Notes: a model not told the origin generated them from the letters alone. 64,000 nt of DNA from Caballeronia choica (GCF_001544535.1 NZ_FCON02000004.1:62001-126000), one strand, 5' to 3'. Positions 38,978 to 48,401 are shown, counted from the stretch's first letter. A program made the numbers and translations.

Positions 38978-41050
38978 TCACTCGCAACGAGTCAACTCCA
39001 CCCCCCACTCCACCTCACCCGCCGGCATCGGCCTCCCCAACAAAAACCCCTGCAACGAGTCACACCCCAACCGCGTCAGCAAATCCCTCTGCGCCCCGGT
39101 CTCCACCCCTTCCGCCACGATATCGAGATTCATCGTCTGCCCAAGCGCGATGATCGCCGAGACGATCGCCGCGTCCTCCCCGTCCTGTGCGAGATCGCTG
39201 ACAAACCCCCGATCGATCTTCAGCTCACTGGCCGGCAGCCGCTTCAAATAAAGCAGGCTCGAATACCCCGTCCCGAAATCATCAATCGAAATCCGCACCC
39301 CGAGCGCCCTCACGCGATGCAGGATATCGAGACTCGCATCGACATCCCGCATCGCGGTCGACTCGGTAATCTCCAGCGTCAGCGCCGCGCCTTCGATCCG
39401 ATGCCGCGCGAGTGCCGCCTCCACCGCCGGCACCAGCCGGCTATTGTTGAACTGCAGCGCCGAAATATTCACCGCCACGCTGAGCGCCGTCTGCCCCGCC
39501 GCACGCCAGGCCGCGACCTGCCGGCAAGCCTCGTCGATCACCCATTCCCCGATCTGCACGATCAGCCCCGTGCGCTCGGCAAGCGGAATGAACTTGTCCG
39601 CCGACAACACGCCGCGCGTCGGATGTTTCCACCGCAACAGCGCTTCGACGCCCGTCATCGGCCCGCTCGGCGCCTGGAACTTCGGCTGGTAATAAAGCAC
39701 CAGTTGCCCCCGCTTCTCAGCAAGACGCAAATCCTGCAGCAGGTTCAGATGATCCTCGCTGTTCGCATTCATCGATCCTTCGAAGAAACACGCCTGCGCG
39801 CGTCCCAGCGATTTCGCGTGATACATCGCGATGTCCGCATTCTTCAGCAACTCGTGCGCATCCGCGCCGTTGCCCGGATAAATCGCGATCCCGATGCTCA
39901 CCGATACCCGCAGGTCATGCCCCGAAACCTGAAACGATTCGCCGATCGCGGCGACGAGCTTGTCGGCGATCGTCGCGGCATCGCCGGGTTCGCGCACGCT
40001 CGCGACCAGCACGAACTCGTCGCCGCCCACCCGCGCACTCGTATCCTGCGCACGCACGCTCGCCCGGATGCGGTCGGCCGCCTGCGCGAGCAGGATGTCG
40101 CCCAGATGATGGCCGAAGGTGTCGTTGATGGCCTTGAAGCCGTCGAGGTCCATGAACATGACGGCGAAGCGGCCCTTCTCCGCATCGGCGTGGTCGATGG
40201 CCTGCTTCAACCGGTCTTCGAGCAGCAAACGGTTCGGCAGCTTGGTCAGGTTGTCGTGCAGGACGAGATATGACAGTTCCTGGTTCGCTTCGGCAAGCGA
40301 CGTCGAAAGCGCGGCGGTCCTGATTTCGAGGCGCATGTCGAGCACCGACGTGATCAGCGCGACCGCCAGCACCGCAATCGTGACGACGATGATCGGCAGC
40401 GCGAGCGATGCGGTGTTCAGGCCCACACGCGCCGCGCCGCAAATCGAGCCAAGCGGAAACTGCGCGGCCGCCATGCCGGTGTAATGCATCGCGACAATCG
40501 CGATGCCCATCACGAGCGCCGCGCCCATCCGGTAGCTGCGCACGCGCGCGCTGTGGCGGCGCAGGTGGAACGCGATCCACAGCGCCGCGCCGCCGGCCAC
40601 GACGGCAATCGCCACCGATGCGCCGACGATCACCGGGCTATAGACGATGCCGGGCGTCATCTTCATCGCGGCCATGCCGGTGTAGTGCATCGCCGCGATG
40701 CCGCCGCCGAGCAGCAGCGCGCCGGCGGCGAGCCGCGGCAGCGGCAACGTGCTTCGACTGCCGAGCCAGAGCGCGAACGTCGACGACCCAACCGCGATCA
40801 GCAGCGAAAGCAGCGTCAGCCCGACGTCATAGCCGAGGTCGATCGGCAAGTCGAACGCGAGCATGCCGATGAAATGCATCGACCAGACGCCGAGGCCCAG
40901 CGCCAGCGCGCCACCGCCGAGCCACCAGCGCGCGGCCACCCGTCTGGCGCTGCTGATGCGGCCGACGAGGTCGAGCGCGGTGTAGGACGCGAGCACGGCG
41001 ACCAAAAAAGAAAACAGCACCAGTAGACTGTTGTAACTCCCGACCAGCAT
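38978..41050 (-). CDS. MHYT-GGDEF-EAL membrane signalling protein
   Basis: A 690-residue cyclic-di-GMP protein. The N-terminal MHYT sensor has about seven hydrophobic segments and three signature repeats (MHFIGM, MHYTGM, MHYTGM), proposed to bind copper or a gas ligand. The GGDEF domain keeps an intact GGDEF site (RVGGDEFVLV) and the EAL domain keeps VEALLRW plus the DDFGTGYSS loop, so both synthesis and hydrolysis are possible. GGGAGGA lies 8 nt before the chosen ATG (product MLVGSYNSLL), better than an ATG 14 codons upstream. Confidence 0.95.
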   Translation of the reverse strand: MLVGSYNSLLVLFSFLVAVLASYTALDLVGRISSARRVAARWWLGGGALALGLGVWSMHFIGMLAFDLPIDLGYDVGLTLLSLLIAVGSSTFALWLGSRSTLPLPRLAAGALLLGGGIAAMHYTGMAAMKMTPGIVYSPVIVGASVAIAVVAGGAALWIAFHLRRHSARVRSYRMGAALVMGIAIVAMHYTGMAAAQFPLGSICGAARVGLNTASLALPIIVVTIAVLAVALITSVLDMRLEIRTAALSTSLAEANQELSYLVLHDNLTKLPNRLLLEDRLKQAIDHADAEKGRFAVMFMDLDGFKAINDTFGHHLGDILLAQAADRIRASVRAQDTSARVGGDEFVLVASVREPGDAATIADKLVAAIGESFQVSGHDLRVSVSIGIAIYPGNGADAHELLKNADIAMYHAKSLGRAQACFFEGSMNANSEDHLNLLQDLRLAEKRGQLVLYYQPKFQAPSGPMTGVEALLRWKHPTRGVLSADKFIPLAERTGLIVQIGEWVIDEACRQVAAWRAAGQTALSVAVNISALQFNNSRLVPAVEAALARHRIEGAALTLEITESTAMRDVDASLDILHRVRALGVRISIDDFGTGYSSLLYLKRLPASELKIDRGFVSDLAQDGEDAAIVSAIIALGQTMNLDIVAEGVETGAQRDLLTRLGCDSLQGFLLGRPMPAGEVEWGVELTRCE

Positions 41051-41222
41051 TTGAAGGTCCTCCCATAACTGCACGCGAACTGCACGCGGCAAGGCGCGCG
41101 AAAGGCGAGCGCGTCCTCGTTTAACGTCGCGTTACGCCATAACCTGAAGGGTCGGGGCAAGATTTTTCGGGATTTCGCCGCATTTTTTGCACTGTCTGGA
41201 AAACGTCCACCCGTTTCGAGCC

Positions 41223-42155
41223 ATGCTGCCTACTCTTCTCGCCCTGATCCCGCTGACCAGCGAAAGCCGCGCTTCGATCGGCGCTTCCTTCGACATCATC
41301 GACGCGCGCGATCCCGCCTCGCGCGATCAGGCGTTCGCCGCGCACGGCGAGGGGGTTCGCGCGGTGCTGACCAACGGTTCGACCGGCATCTCCGCCGCCG
41401 ACATCGAGCGCCTGCCACATCTGGAACTGATCGGCGCGCTCGGCGCGGGCTACGAGAACATCGCGCGCGATGCGGCGAAGGCGCGCGGCATCGTCGTGGC
41501 GAACGGCGCGGGGACGAACGACGATTGCGTCGCCGATCACGCCTTCGCGCTGCTGCTCGCCACCGTGCGCGCGATTCCCGCGCTCGATCAGGCGTGCCGC
41601 GCGGGTCGCTGGCGCGATGAACTGCCGTTGCAACCGAACTTCTCGGGCAAGCGGCTCGGCGTCGTGGGACTCGGCAATATCGGTCGCAAGGTGGCGCGGC
41701 GCGCGCTCGGCTTCGATCTCGAAGTCGGTTATCACAACCGGCACGCGCAGCTGGAGACGCCCTACGCGTACTTCGATGCACTGATCGCGCTGGCGGGCTG
41801 GGCCGACTACCTCGTCGTCACGACGCCGGGCGGCGCGGCGACGCGTCATTTGATCGACGCGGACGTGCTCGATGCGCTCGGCCCGCGCGGTTATCTGGTG
41901 AACGTGGCGCGCGGCAGCGTCGTCGATACGGCGGCGCTCGGACGGGCGCTCGAGCATGGCGTGATCGCCGGCGCGGGCCTCGACGTGTACGAGGGCGAGC
42001 CGGCGCCACCCGCGCTCCTGACGGGCTCGCCGCGCGTCGTGCTGACGCCGCATGTCGGCGGACGTTCGCCCGAGGCGCTGGCGGCATCGGTGGCGCGCTT
42101 CATCGACAACGCGACGCGTCACTTCTCCGGCCAGCCGGTGCTGACACCTGTTTGA
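41223..42155 (+). CDS. 2-hydroxyacid dehydrogenase, NAD-binding
   Basis: A 310-residue D-isomer-specific 2-hydroxyacid dehydrogenase, similar to glyoxylate/hydroxypyruvate reductases. It has GVVGLGNIGRKVA (Rossmann), catalytic Arg in LVNVARGSVVD, Glu in DVYEGEP and His in LTPHVGGRS. The ATG giving MLPTLLALIP is preferred to an upstream TTG. It diverges from the GGDEF/EAL gene and precedes an MFS gene by 91 bp. Confidence 0.92.
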   Translation: MLPTLLALIPLTSESRASIGASFDIIDARDPASRDQAFAAHGEGVRAVLTNGSTGISAADIERLPHLELIGALGAGYENIARDAAKARGIVVANGAGTNDDCVADHAFALLLATVRAIPALDQACRAGRWRDELPLQPNFSGKRLGVVGLGNIGRKVARRALGFDLEVGYHNRHAQLETPYAYFDALIALAGWADYLVVTTPGGAATRHLIDADVLDALGPRGYLVNVARGSVVDTAALGRALEHGVIAGAGLDVYEGEPAPPALLTGSPRVVLTPHVGGRSPEALAASVARFIDNATRHFSGQPVLTPV

Positions 42156-42246
42156 AAGGCTGCGCGGCACGCGCCTGCGCAAAATCGCAGGTTCCCGTAT
42201 CGTGTCGGACTCAACATCCGCTTAATCGAGCCTTGCGCCCACGACC

Positions 42247-43665
42247 GTGCCGACCGAGAACGCCTTCAAGACGCCACCGCGCGACCCCGACACCCCGATG
42301 ACGCCCCTTGAACGGCGCGGCATGGCGGCGATCCTGCTGGCGGTAGCGCTCGCGACGCTCGACACCGCCATCGCGAACACGGCGCTGCCCGCGATCGGCG
42401 CCGATCTTCACGCGACGCCCGCCGCGTCCGTCTGGATCATCAACGCGTATCAGCTCGCGATGGTCGCGACGCTGCTGCCGTTCGCGGCGCTGGGCGGCAT
42501 CGTCGGGCAGCGGCGAATCTATCTCGGCGGCCTGATCGTGTTCACGGTGGCGTCGGCGGTGTGCGCGCTGTCGTGGTCGCTACCGACGCTCGTCGCCGCG
42601 CGGCTGCTGCAAGGGCTCGGCGCGAGCGCCGTCATGAGCGTCAACACCGCGTTGATCAGCGCGATCTTTCCGCCGCATAGGCTGGGGCGCGGCGTCGGGT
42701 TGAATGCGCTCGTCGTGGGCGTGGCGTTCGCGGTCGGGCCGACGGTCGCGTCGATCGTGCTGTCGCTCGGAACCTGGCCGTGGCTCTTCGCGGTGAACCT
42801 GCCGGTCGGCGTGCTCGCGCTCGTCATCGCATGGCCCGCGCTGCCGCAGACGCCGCGCGCCGCGCACGGCTTCGACCGCGTCGCGGCAGCGCTGAACGTG
42901 GTGACGTTCGCGACGCTGATCTTCGCGCTCGGCGAAGCTGCGCAGCGCGCGCCGGCGCATGTGGTGCTGGTCGCGCTCGCCGTGGCAATCGGCGCGGGCG
43001 CGTTGCTGCTGCAACGCGAACGGGGCCATCCCGCGCCGATGCTCCCCGTCGACCTCTTCAAGCGGCCGATGTTCGCGCTCTCGACGATGACCGCCGTCTT
43101 CTCATTCGCCGCGCAGGGTTTGGCGTTCGTGTCCCTGCCGTTCTATTTCGAAGGCGTGCTCGGACGCACGCAAGTGGAGACCGGCTTTCTGATGACGCCG
43201 TGGTCGGTGTTGGTCGCGCTGATGGCGCCGATTGCCGGGCGTTTGTCCGATCGCCATCCGCCGGGACTGCTCGGCGGGGTCGGGCTCGCGATCATGTGCG
43301 CGGGAATGGTTTCCCTCGCGATGCTGCCGGCGAATCCGCATGCGCTCGAAATCGGCATCCGGATGTCGATCTGCGGCGCGGGCTTTGGGTTCTTCCAGTC
43401 GCCGAACCTGAAGGCGTTCATGGCGAGCGCGCCGCGCGAGCGCAGCAGCGGCGCGAGCGGCGTGGTGGCGACGGCGCGTCTGCTCGGACAGGCGACGGGC
43501 GCGGCGCTCGTCGCCTTGTGCTTTGGCATTGCGGGGAAGCACGGGCCGGCGCTCGCGCTGTCGCTGGGTGCGGCGTTCGCGGGCGCGGCGAGCGTCGCGA
43601 GCGGGCTGCGGCTCATCACGCGTGATACGGGCGGCGGGCAGACGGTTCAGGCGGCGAAGGAGTGA
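42247..43665 (+). CDS. MFS transporter, DHA2/EmrB-like
   Basis: A 472-residue multidrug-type MFS permease with about 12-14 hydrophobic segments. The first segment holds LDTAIANTALPAIG, like motif D1 of the DHA2 family, followed by the WIINAYQLAMVATLLPF and GRRxxxxGG-type loop (GQRRIYLGG). GTG at 42247 is used; an ATG 17 codons on is also possible and no clear ribosome-binding site decides. Substrate unknown; proton-driven drug export is the family role. Confidence 0.9.
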   Translation: MPTENAFKTPPRDPDTPMTPLERRGMAAILLAVALATLDTAIANTALPAIGADLHATPAASVWIINAYQLAMVATLLPFAALGGIVGQRRIYLGGLIVFTVASAVCALSWSLPTLVAARLLQGLGASAVMSVNTALISAIFPPHRLGRGVGLNALVVGVAFAVGPTVASIVLSLGTWPWLFAVNLPVGVLALVIAWPALPQTPRAAHGFDRVAAALNVVTFATLIFALGEAAQRAPAHVVLVALAVAIGAGALLLQRERGHPAPMLPVDLFKRPMFALSTMTAVFSFAAQGLAFVSLPFYFEGVLGRTQVETGFLMTPWSVLVALMAPIAGRLSDRHPPGLLGGVGLAIMCAGMVSLAMLPANPHALEIGIRMSICGAGFGFFQSPNLKAFMASAPRERSSGASGVVATARLLGQATGAALVALCFGIAGKHGPALALSLGAAFAGAASVASGLRLITRDTGGGQTVQAAKE

Positions 43666-43689
43666 TCGGGCGGCGGCACGTTGCCGCAG

Positions 43690-45441
43690 TCAGACTCCAC
43701 CGGACATCAGCGCCGTCCTGACCGCCGCCACCACCGTGCTCCAGTCGCCCAGCGACGTCTGCTTGAATAGGCGCATGGTCGGATACCACGGGCTGTCATC
43801 GCGATCGAGCATCCAGCGCCAGTCGTAGTTCGCCGGCAGCAGCACCCACACCGGCTTGCCGAGCGCGCCCGCCAGATGCGCAACCGACGTATCCACGGTG
43901 ATGACGAGATCGAGTTGTTCGATGAGCGCGGCGGTATCCGCGAAATCCTGGATTTGTTCGGTGAGGTCGTGCAGCGCGAGCGCCGCGCCTTCGAGTTGCG
44001 CGCGCGCCGGTCCCTTTTGCAGCGAAAACCACGCGATGCCCGGCACATCGGCGAGACCGCCGAGCGCGGCGAGCGGCATCGAGCGAAAGCGGTCGTTGGC
44101 GAAAGTCGGACTGCCCGCCCACACGACACCGACACGCCGCCTCCCTTCACCGAGATCGGCGACGCGCTGCGGCCAGTCGCGAAGACGCGCGCCGCTCACG
44201 CGCAGATACGGCACCTCGGCGGGCACGCCCGGCTCGATCCCGGCGACGTGATACGGCACGCTCATCATCGGCGTCCAGAAGTCGTAGCCGTGCCGCGGCT
44301 TCTCGACGAGCACGCGCCGCACGCCACGCACGCCGCCAACCAGTTCCGCGATATTGCCCGGCACGAGCACGTCGACGCTCGCGCCCATCCGTTCGAGCAC
44401 GGCGGCATAGCGCACGAACTGGAGCTGATCGCCGTGTCCCTGCTCGCCGACGAGCAACAGCTTGCGCCCGCCAAGCGGCTCGCCCGCCCACTCGGCGATG
44501 CCCGGCATCTCGATCCGCGTGTATTTGCTCGCACGCCAGCGCGTTTCGTAGAGCGTCCAGCCTTGCTCGAACTCGCCGCGCCGCAGATGCATCAGCGCAA
44601 GATTGTGCTGCGCGTCGGCGTGATCGGGGTCGAGCGTGAGCGCGTGCCGATAATGCGGCGCCTCCTCGTCGAAGCGCCCTTGCGCCCCGAGCGCCGCGCC
44701 GACGCACACATGAATCTGCGGGTCGTCGCGCAAGGTCAGCGCGTGACGGTACTGCGCTTCGGCTTCGGTGAAACGTCCGCGCAAGCCCAGCGTCGTGCCG
44801 AGATTCACGCGCGATTCGAAATGCGCCGGCGCCAGTTCGACGGCGCGTTGCAGGCTACCGATCGCGTCATCGAGACGGCCGAGTTCGCGCAGCGCATTGC
44901 CCACGCCAAAATGCGCGCCGGAATTCGCCGGATCGAGCGCGAGTGCCTCGCGATGAACGGCGAGCGCCTCTTCATGACGCTTGAGCTTCGCGAGCGATGC
45001 GCCGAGATTCGTGCGCGCATCGATGAAACCGGGCTGATGGGCGATGGCCTGCTGGTAGGCGTCGATGGCTTCGTCGTCGCGGCCGAGCTTCTGCAGCGCG
45101 ACGCCAAGATTGTTATGCGCGTTCGCAAACGAAGGATCGATGGCGAGCGCGCGCCGCTGGCATGTCACGGCGAACGCGCTGTCGGCGAGCGCGGCCGCGA
45201 CCAGCCCGCGATTGCTCCAGCACGCGGCGTAGTGCGGCGAAAGCACGAGCGCGCGGTCGAGGTATTCGGCCGCGCCTCGATGTTCCCCGCGCTGATGCAG
45301 CAGCACGCCGAGGTAATGCAGCGCCTCGACGTGTCCGGGGTTGTCTTCGATGATGCGGCGGTAGCCGGCTTCGGCGCTGGCGAGGCGCCCGGCCTGGTGG
45401 TGGTCGAGCGCAAGATGGAGCGGCGTGAGCGTGTCGGGCAT
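43690..45441 (-). CDS. TPR-domain glycosyltransferase-like protein
   Basis: A 583-residue cytoplasmic protein. Residues ~10-300 form eight or so tetratricopeptide repeats (AHNNLGVALQKLGRDDEAI and similar). The C-terminal half (from ~310) resembles GT9/heptosyltransferase-like domains, with LLLVGEQGHGDQLQFVRYA, VGVVWAGSPTFANDRFRS and the TVDTSVAHLAGALGKPVWVLLP block. Such proteins may glycosylate proteins or surface glycans; the acceptor is unknown. It converges with the MFS gene. Confidence 0.88.
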   Translation of the reverse strand: MPDTLTPLHLALDHHQAGRLASAEAGYRRIIEDNPGHVEALHYLGVLLHQRGEHRGAAEYLDRALVLSPHYAACWSNRGLVAAALADSAFAVTCQRRALAIDPSFANAHNNLGVALQKLGRDDEAIDAYQQAIAHQPGFIDARTNLGASLAKLKRHEEALAVHREALALDPANSGAHFGVGNALRELGRLDDAIGSLQRAVELAPAHFESRVNLGTTLGLRGRFTEAEAQYRHALTLRDDPQIHVCVGAALGAQGRFDEEAPHYRHALTLDPDHADAQHNLALMHLRRGEFEQGWTLYETRWRASKYTRIEMPGIAEWAGEPLGGRKLLLVGEQGHGDQLQFVRYAAVLERMGASVDVLVPGNIAELVGGVRGVRRVLVEKPRHGYDFWTPMMSVPYHVAGIEPGVPAEVPYLRVSGARLRDWPQRVADLGEGRRRVGVVWAGSPTFANDRFRSMPLAALGGLADVPGIAWFSLQKGPARAQLEGAALALHDLTEQIQDFADTAALIEQLDLVITVDTSVAHLAGALGKPVWVLLPANYDWRWMLDRDDSPWYPTMRLFKQTSLGDWSTVVAAVRTALMSGGV

Positions 45442-45545
45442 GGGAGTCGGGTCGGCGAATTGAACCGGCCGATGCTAGTGGAGACTCCCCGCGCAAACTA
45501 TCGGATTCGTCCGATCAACGTTGCGCGTTTCATGCATTACGCGTT

Positions 45546-46928
45546 TCAGATCCGCCGCACCTTCACCTTCTTGCCCTTGACCTTGCCGGCGGAAAGCTTG
45601 CGCACGGCATCGTCGGCGATGCTCCGCTCGACGGCCACGTAGGTGGACATGTCGGTCACGTTGATCTTGCCGATCTGCGAGCCGGTAAAGCCCGCTTCGC
45701 CGGTCAGCGCGCCGAGCACGTCGCCGGGACGGATCTTCTCCTTGCGCCCGCCGAGAATCTGCAGCGTCGCCATCGGCGGCTTCAGGTGGCCGGGCGTCGC
45801 CGATGTCAGTTCGGCGAGCGGATGCCATTCCACTTCCTTGCCCTGCGCCTGCTCGATGCTGCCGACGCGCCCCATCTCGTCCATGCTCGCGAGCGTGAGC
45901 GCCCAGCCTTCCTCGTCGGCGCGGCCGGTGCGGCCGATGCGGTGCACGTGGACCTCGGGATCGGGCGTCACGTCGACGTTGATCACCGCTTCCAGTTGCG
46001 CGATGTCGAGCCCGCGCGCGGCGACGTCGGTTGCGACCAGCACCGAGCAACTGCGATTGGCGAACTGCACCAGCACCTGATCGCGCTCGCGCTGCTCCAG
46101 CTCGCCGTGCAGCGCGAGCGCTTCGAAACCCTGCGCGCGCAACACGTCGAGCAGGTCGCGGCACTGCTGCTTCGTGTTGCAGAACGCGAGCGTGCTGACC
46201 GGCCGGTAATGATCGAGCAGGAGGCCCACGGCGTGCAGGCGCTCGTTGTCGTCGACTTCGTAGAAGCGCTGCTTGATCTTCGCGTTCGTGTGCTGCTCGG
46301 TGAGCTTGATCTCCTTCGGCTTCTTCAGGAACTGCTGGCTCAGTTTCACGATGCCTTCGGGATACGTCGCGGAGAACAGCAGCGTCTGCCGCTCCTTCGG
46401 ACATTGCCGCGCGACCGCTGCGATATCGTCGAAGAAGCCCATGTCGAGCATGCGGTCCGCTTCGTCGAGCACCAGCGTGCGCAGCGCATCGAGCGTCAGC
46501 GTGCCGCGTTCGAGGTGATCCATGATGCGGCCCGGCGTGCCGACCGCGATATGCGCGCCGTGCTCCAGGCTCGCAATCTGCGGACGCATCGGAATGCCGC
46601 CGCACAGCGTCAGGATCTTGATGTTGTCTTCCGCGCGCGCGAGTCGGCGGATTTCCTGCGTGACCTGATCGGCGAGTTCGCGCGTCGGGCACAGCACGAG
46701 CGCCTGCACGGAGAAGAGGCGCGGATCGAGCTTCGCGAGCAGCGGCAGCGCAAACGCGGCCGTCTTGCCGCTGCCCGTCTTCGCCTGCGCGATCAGATCG
46801 TGACCGTCGAGCGCGACGGGCAGACTCGCGGCCTGGATCGGCGTCATCGTGAGGTAGCCGAGTTGCTGCAGGTTCTCCTGCATCGCGGGCGAGAGCGGCA
46901 GGCTGCTGAAGGAGGTATCGGGCTTCAT
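45546..46928 (-). CDS. dbpA: ATP-dependent RNA helicase DbpA
   Basis: A 460-residue DEAD-box helicase. Q motif (TPIQAASLP), Walker A AKTGSGKT, DEAD (VLDEADRML), SAT and HRIGRTGRADEEG are intact. The C-terminal RNA-binding domain (IGKINVTDMSTYVAVERS) is the DbpA-type RRM that recognises 23S rRNA hairpin 92 for late 50S assembly. It follows the small zinc-ribbon gene by 4 nt, so the two are likely cotranscribed. Confidence 0.97.
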   Translation of the reverse strand: MKPDTSFSSLPLSPAMQENLQQLGYLTMTPIQAASLPVALDGHDLIAQAKTGSGKTAAFALPLLAKLDPRLFSVQALVLCPTRELADQVTQEIRRLARAEDNIKILTLCGGIPMRPQIASLEHGAHIAVGTPGRIMDHLERGTLTLDALRTLVLDEADRMLDMGFFDDIAAVARQCPKERQTLLFSATYPEGIVKLSQQFLKKPKEIKLTEQHTNAKIKQRFYEVDDNERLHAVGLLLDHYRPVSTLAFCNTKQQCRDLLDVLRAQGFEALALHGELEQRERDQVLVQFANRSCSVLVATDVAARGLDIAQLEAVINVDVTPDPEVHVHRIGRTGRADEEGWALTLASMDEMGRVGSIEQAQGKEVEWHPLAELTSATPGHLKPPMATLQILGGRKEKIRPGDVLGALTGEAGFTGSQIGKINVTDMSTYVAVERSIADDAVRKLSAGKVKGKKVKVRRI

Positions 46929-46932
46929 GGTT

Positions 46933-47127
46933 TTATTGGGTGCTCTTCGGCGGGATCGAATTGTCCTGCTCGTAGGTGATCGTGCCGTCGGCGGCGTCGT
47001 GGCGGATCACCTTGTTGCGCGCGCCGCACAACGGGCAGCGGAACAGGAGACCCTGGCCTTCGTTCTTGATGACGACGTCCGACACTTCCCACTGGGCGCC
47101 ACATGGCTGGTTTCGACAGGTAAACAT
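46933..47127 (-). CDS. small zinc-ribbon protein
   Basis: A 64-residue protein with two cysteine pairs (FTCRNQPCGAQW and FRCPLCGARNKV), a likely four-Cys zinc ribbon. It starts with an ATG and ends 4 nt before dbpA, so it probably shares its transcript and may relate to RNA or ribosome work; that is inference. Function is not known to me. Confidence 0.8.
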   Translation of the reverse strand: MFTCRNQPCGAQWEVSDVVIKNEGQGLLFRCPLCGARNKVIRHDAADGTITYEQDNSIPPKSTQ

Positions 47128-47315
47128 GATTGTTTCGTTTCAGGTAATCGATGCGCGCACCGGCTTGAGCGGCGCGCTGTGTTTGCGGGTTTGATGCCCG
47201 AAGTGTACGCGTGTGCGGGCGGGTTGCCGATTTCGCAGCCGCGCGTCAAGTCCGCAAGATTTGCTAAATGCGAGCGTGCTAACGTTGTTTCATCGCATTC
47301 GAACCAAGGCCGACC

Positions 47316-48194
47316 ATGACCGACACAACCCATCCGCGCTTGTACGAAACGCGCCTGAGCCGCGTGATCGACTACATCCACGACCATCTCGACGACGCAC
47401 TCGACCTCAACCGGCTCGCGGAAATCGCGTGTCTGTCGCCGTATCACTGGCACCGGATTTATCACGCGTTCTACGGCGAAACGGCGGCGGCGACCGTGCG
47501 GCGGCTGCGGTTGCATCGCGCGGCGAACGAGCTCGTGCGCGGTTCGACGCCGATCGATGCCGTCGCGCAACGCGCGGGCTACAGCAGCGTCCAGGCGTTC
47601 TCGCGCGCGTTCCAGGCGAGCTACCGCATGCCGCCCGCGCAGTTTCGCAATGAAGGCGGCGCGGCGCAATGGCGCCCGCTGCCGTCCGACTCGACACAAC
47701 CGGGAGGCTACGCCATGCATCCAGTCGACATCCGCACGCACGAAGCGTTCACCGTCGCAGCCGTCGATCACAGGGGTCCGTACATGAACATCGGCCAGGC
47801 GTTCGAGACGGTCGCGCACTGGCTCGCGACGCGCAATCAGCTCGCACCCGACGCGCGCTGGCTCGGCATCTATTTCGACGATCCGGACGCGACGCCGGAA
47901 AGCGACCTGCATTCGCAAGCGTGCGTCGAGATCGCGCGGCCGGACGAAGTCGAGTTTTCGGCGCCAGTCGCGCGCGTCGATGTCGCGGGCGGCGAGTTCG
48001 CGGTGCTCACGCACGTCGGTCCTTATGCGCAGCTTTGCTTCGCCTATCAGTGGCTGTACGGCGAATGGCTGCCGCATTCCGGCCGCGAGACCGCCGATGC
48101 GCCGGTTCACGAGGTCTATCTCAACAATCCACGCGACACGCCGCCGACCGAGCTCGTCACCGAAATATGGCTGCCCGTCAAGCCGGACGCATGA
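47316..48194 (+). CDS. AraC family regulator with GyrI-like effector domain
   Basis: A 292-residue regulator with an N-terminal AraC double helix-turn-helix (LNRLAEIACLSPYHWHRIY and AVAQRAGYSSVQAFSRAFQ, residues ~10-110) and a C-terminal GyrI/SbmC-like small-molecule domain (residues ~135-290). This is the Rob/BmrR-type layout in which the effector domain binds drugs or other ligands. It diverges from the zinc-ribbon/dbpA pair. AAGG lies 6 nt before the ATG. Confidence 0.93.
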   Translation: MTDTTHPRLYETRLSRVIDYIHDHLDDALDLNRLAEIACLSPYHWHRIYHAFYGETAAATVRRLRLHRAANELVRGSTPIDAVAQRAGYSSVQAFSRAFQASYRMPPAQFRNEGGAAQWRPLPSDSTQPGGYAMHPVDIRTHEAFTVAAVDHRGPYMNIGQAFETVAHWLATRNQLAPDARWLGIYFDDPDATPESDLHSQACVEIARPDEVEFSAPVARVDVAGGEFAVLTHVGPYAQLCFAYQWLYGEWLPHSGRETADAPVHEVYLNNPRDTPPTELVTEIWLPVKPDA

Positions 48195-48210
48195 TCGGGC
48201 CCCTGCGAAG

Positions 48211-48238
48211 TTGACCAACGCCCCGACTGCGGTATATT
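48211..48238 (+). promoter_or_regulatory. sigma70-like promoter for the structured RNA
   Basis: TTGACC (48211-48216) and TATATT (48233-48238) are spaced by 16 bp. They lie just after the AraC gene stop and before the multi-hairpin element, with no start codon or ribosome-binding site downstream. Confidence 0.6.
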
Positions 48239-48241
48239 CTT

Positions 48242-48395
48242 GGCTCTAAATACTACGTACAAGTGGGTGTAAAAAACGTAGTGCCGCCCGGGAAACCGGG
48301 TCCCACCCGGAGTGGGAATTCTGTCGAAACACTGAGTAAGACGGATAGAGAGCCCCACATGCGACGGCCACCGAGAGGTGGCCGTCGGTCTTTCT
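48242..48395 (+). ncRNA. candidate structured small RNA, ~150 nt
   Basis: No protein start fits this interval, but it can fold as a multibranched RNA. Closing helix GGCTCT/AGAGCC (48242-48247 with 48349-48354). Hairpin A ACTACGT/ACGTAGT (48252-48258 with 48276-48282). Hairpin B CCCGG-GAAA-CCGGG (48287-48300). Hairpin C TCCCAC/GTGGGA (48301-48306 with 48312-48317). A weaker CTGTC/GACGG helix (48321-48325 with 48340-48344) follows. A CCGGGT/ACCCGG pairing (48296-48301 with 48305-48310) would exclude B and C. An 11-bp GAGA-loop terminator stem ends it. The start near 48242-48246 is approximate, so part of the closing helix could be lost. Not a known class that I recognise. Confidence 0.55.
48362..48395 (+). 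terminator. terminator of the structured RNA
   Basis: An 11-bp perfect stem CGACGGCCACC/GGTGGCCGTCG (48362-48372 with 48377-48387) around GAGA is followed by GTCTTTCT, a weak U-rich tract. It lies 15 nt past the 3' end (stop) of the convergent gene at 48402. Confidence 0.65.
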
Positions 48396-48401
48396 GATGC
48401 G

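Noticed and set aside
48242-48395. Retron or group II intron RNA
   Set aside because: No reverse transcriptase gene or motif lies within the window.
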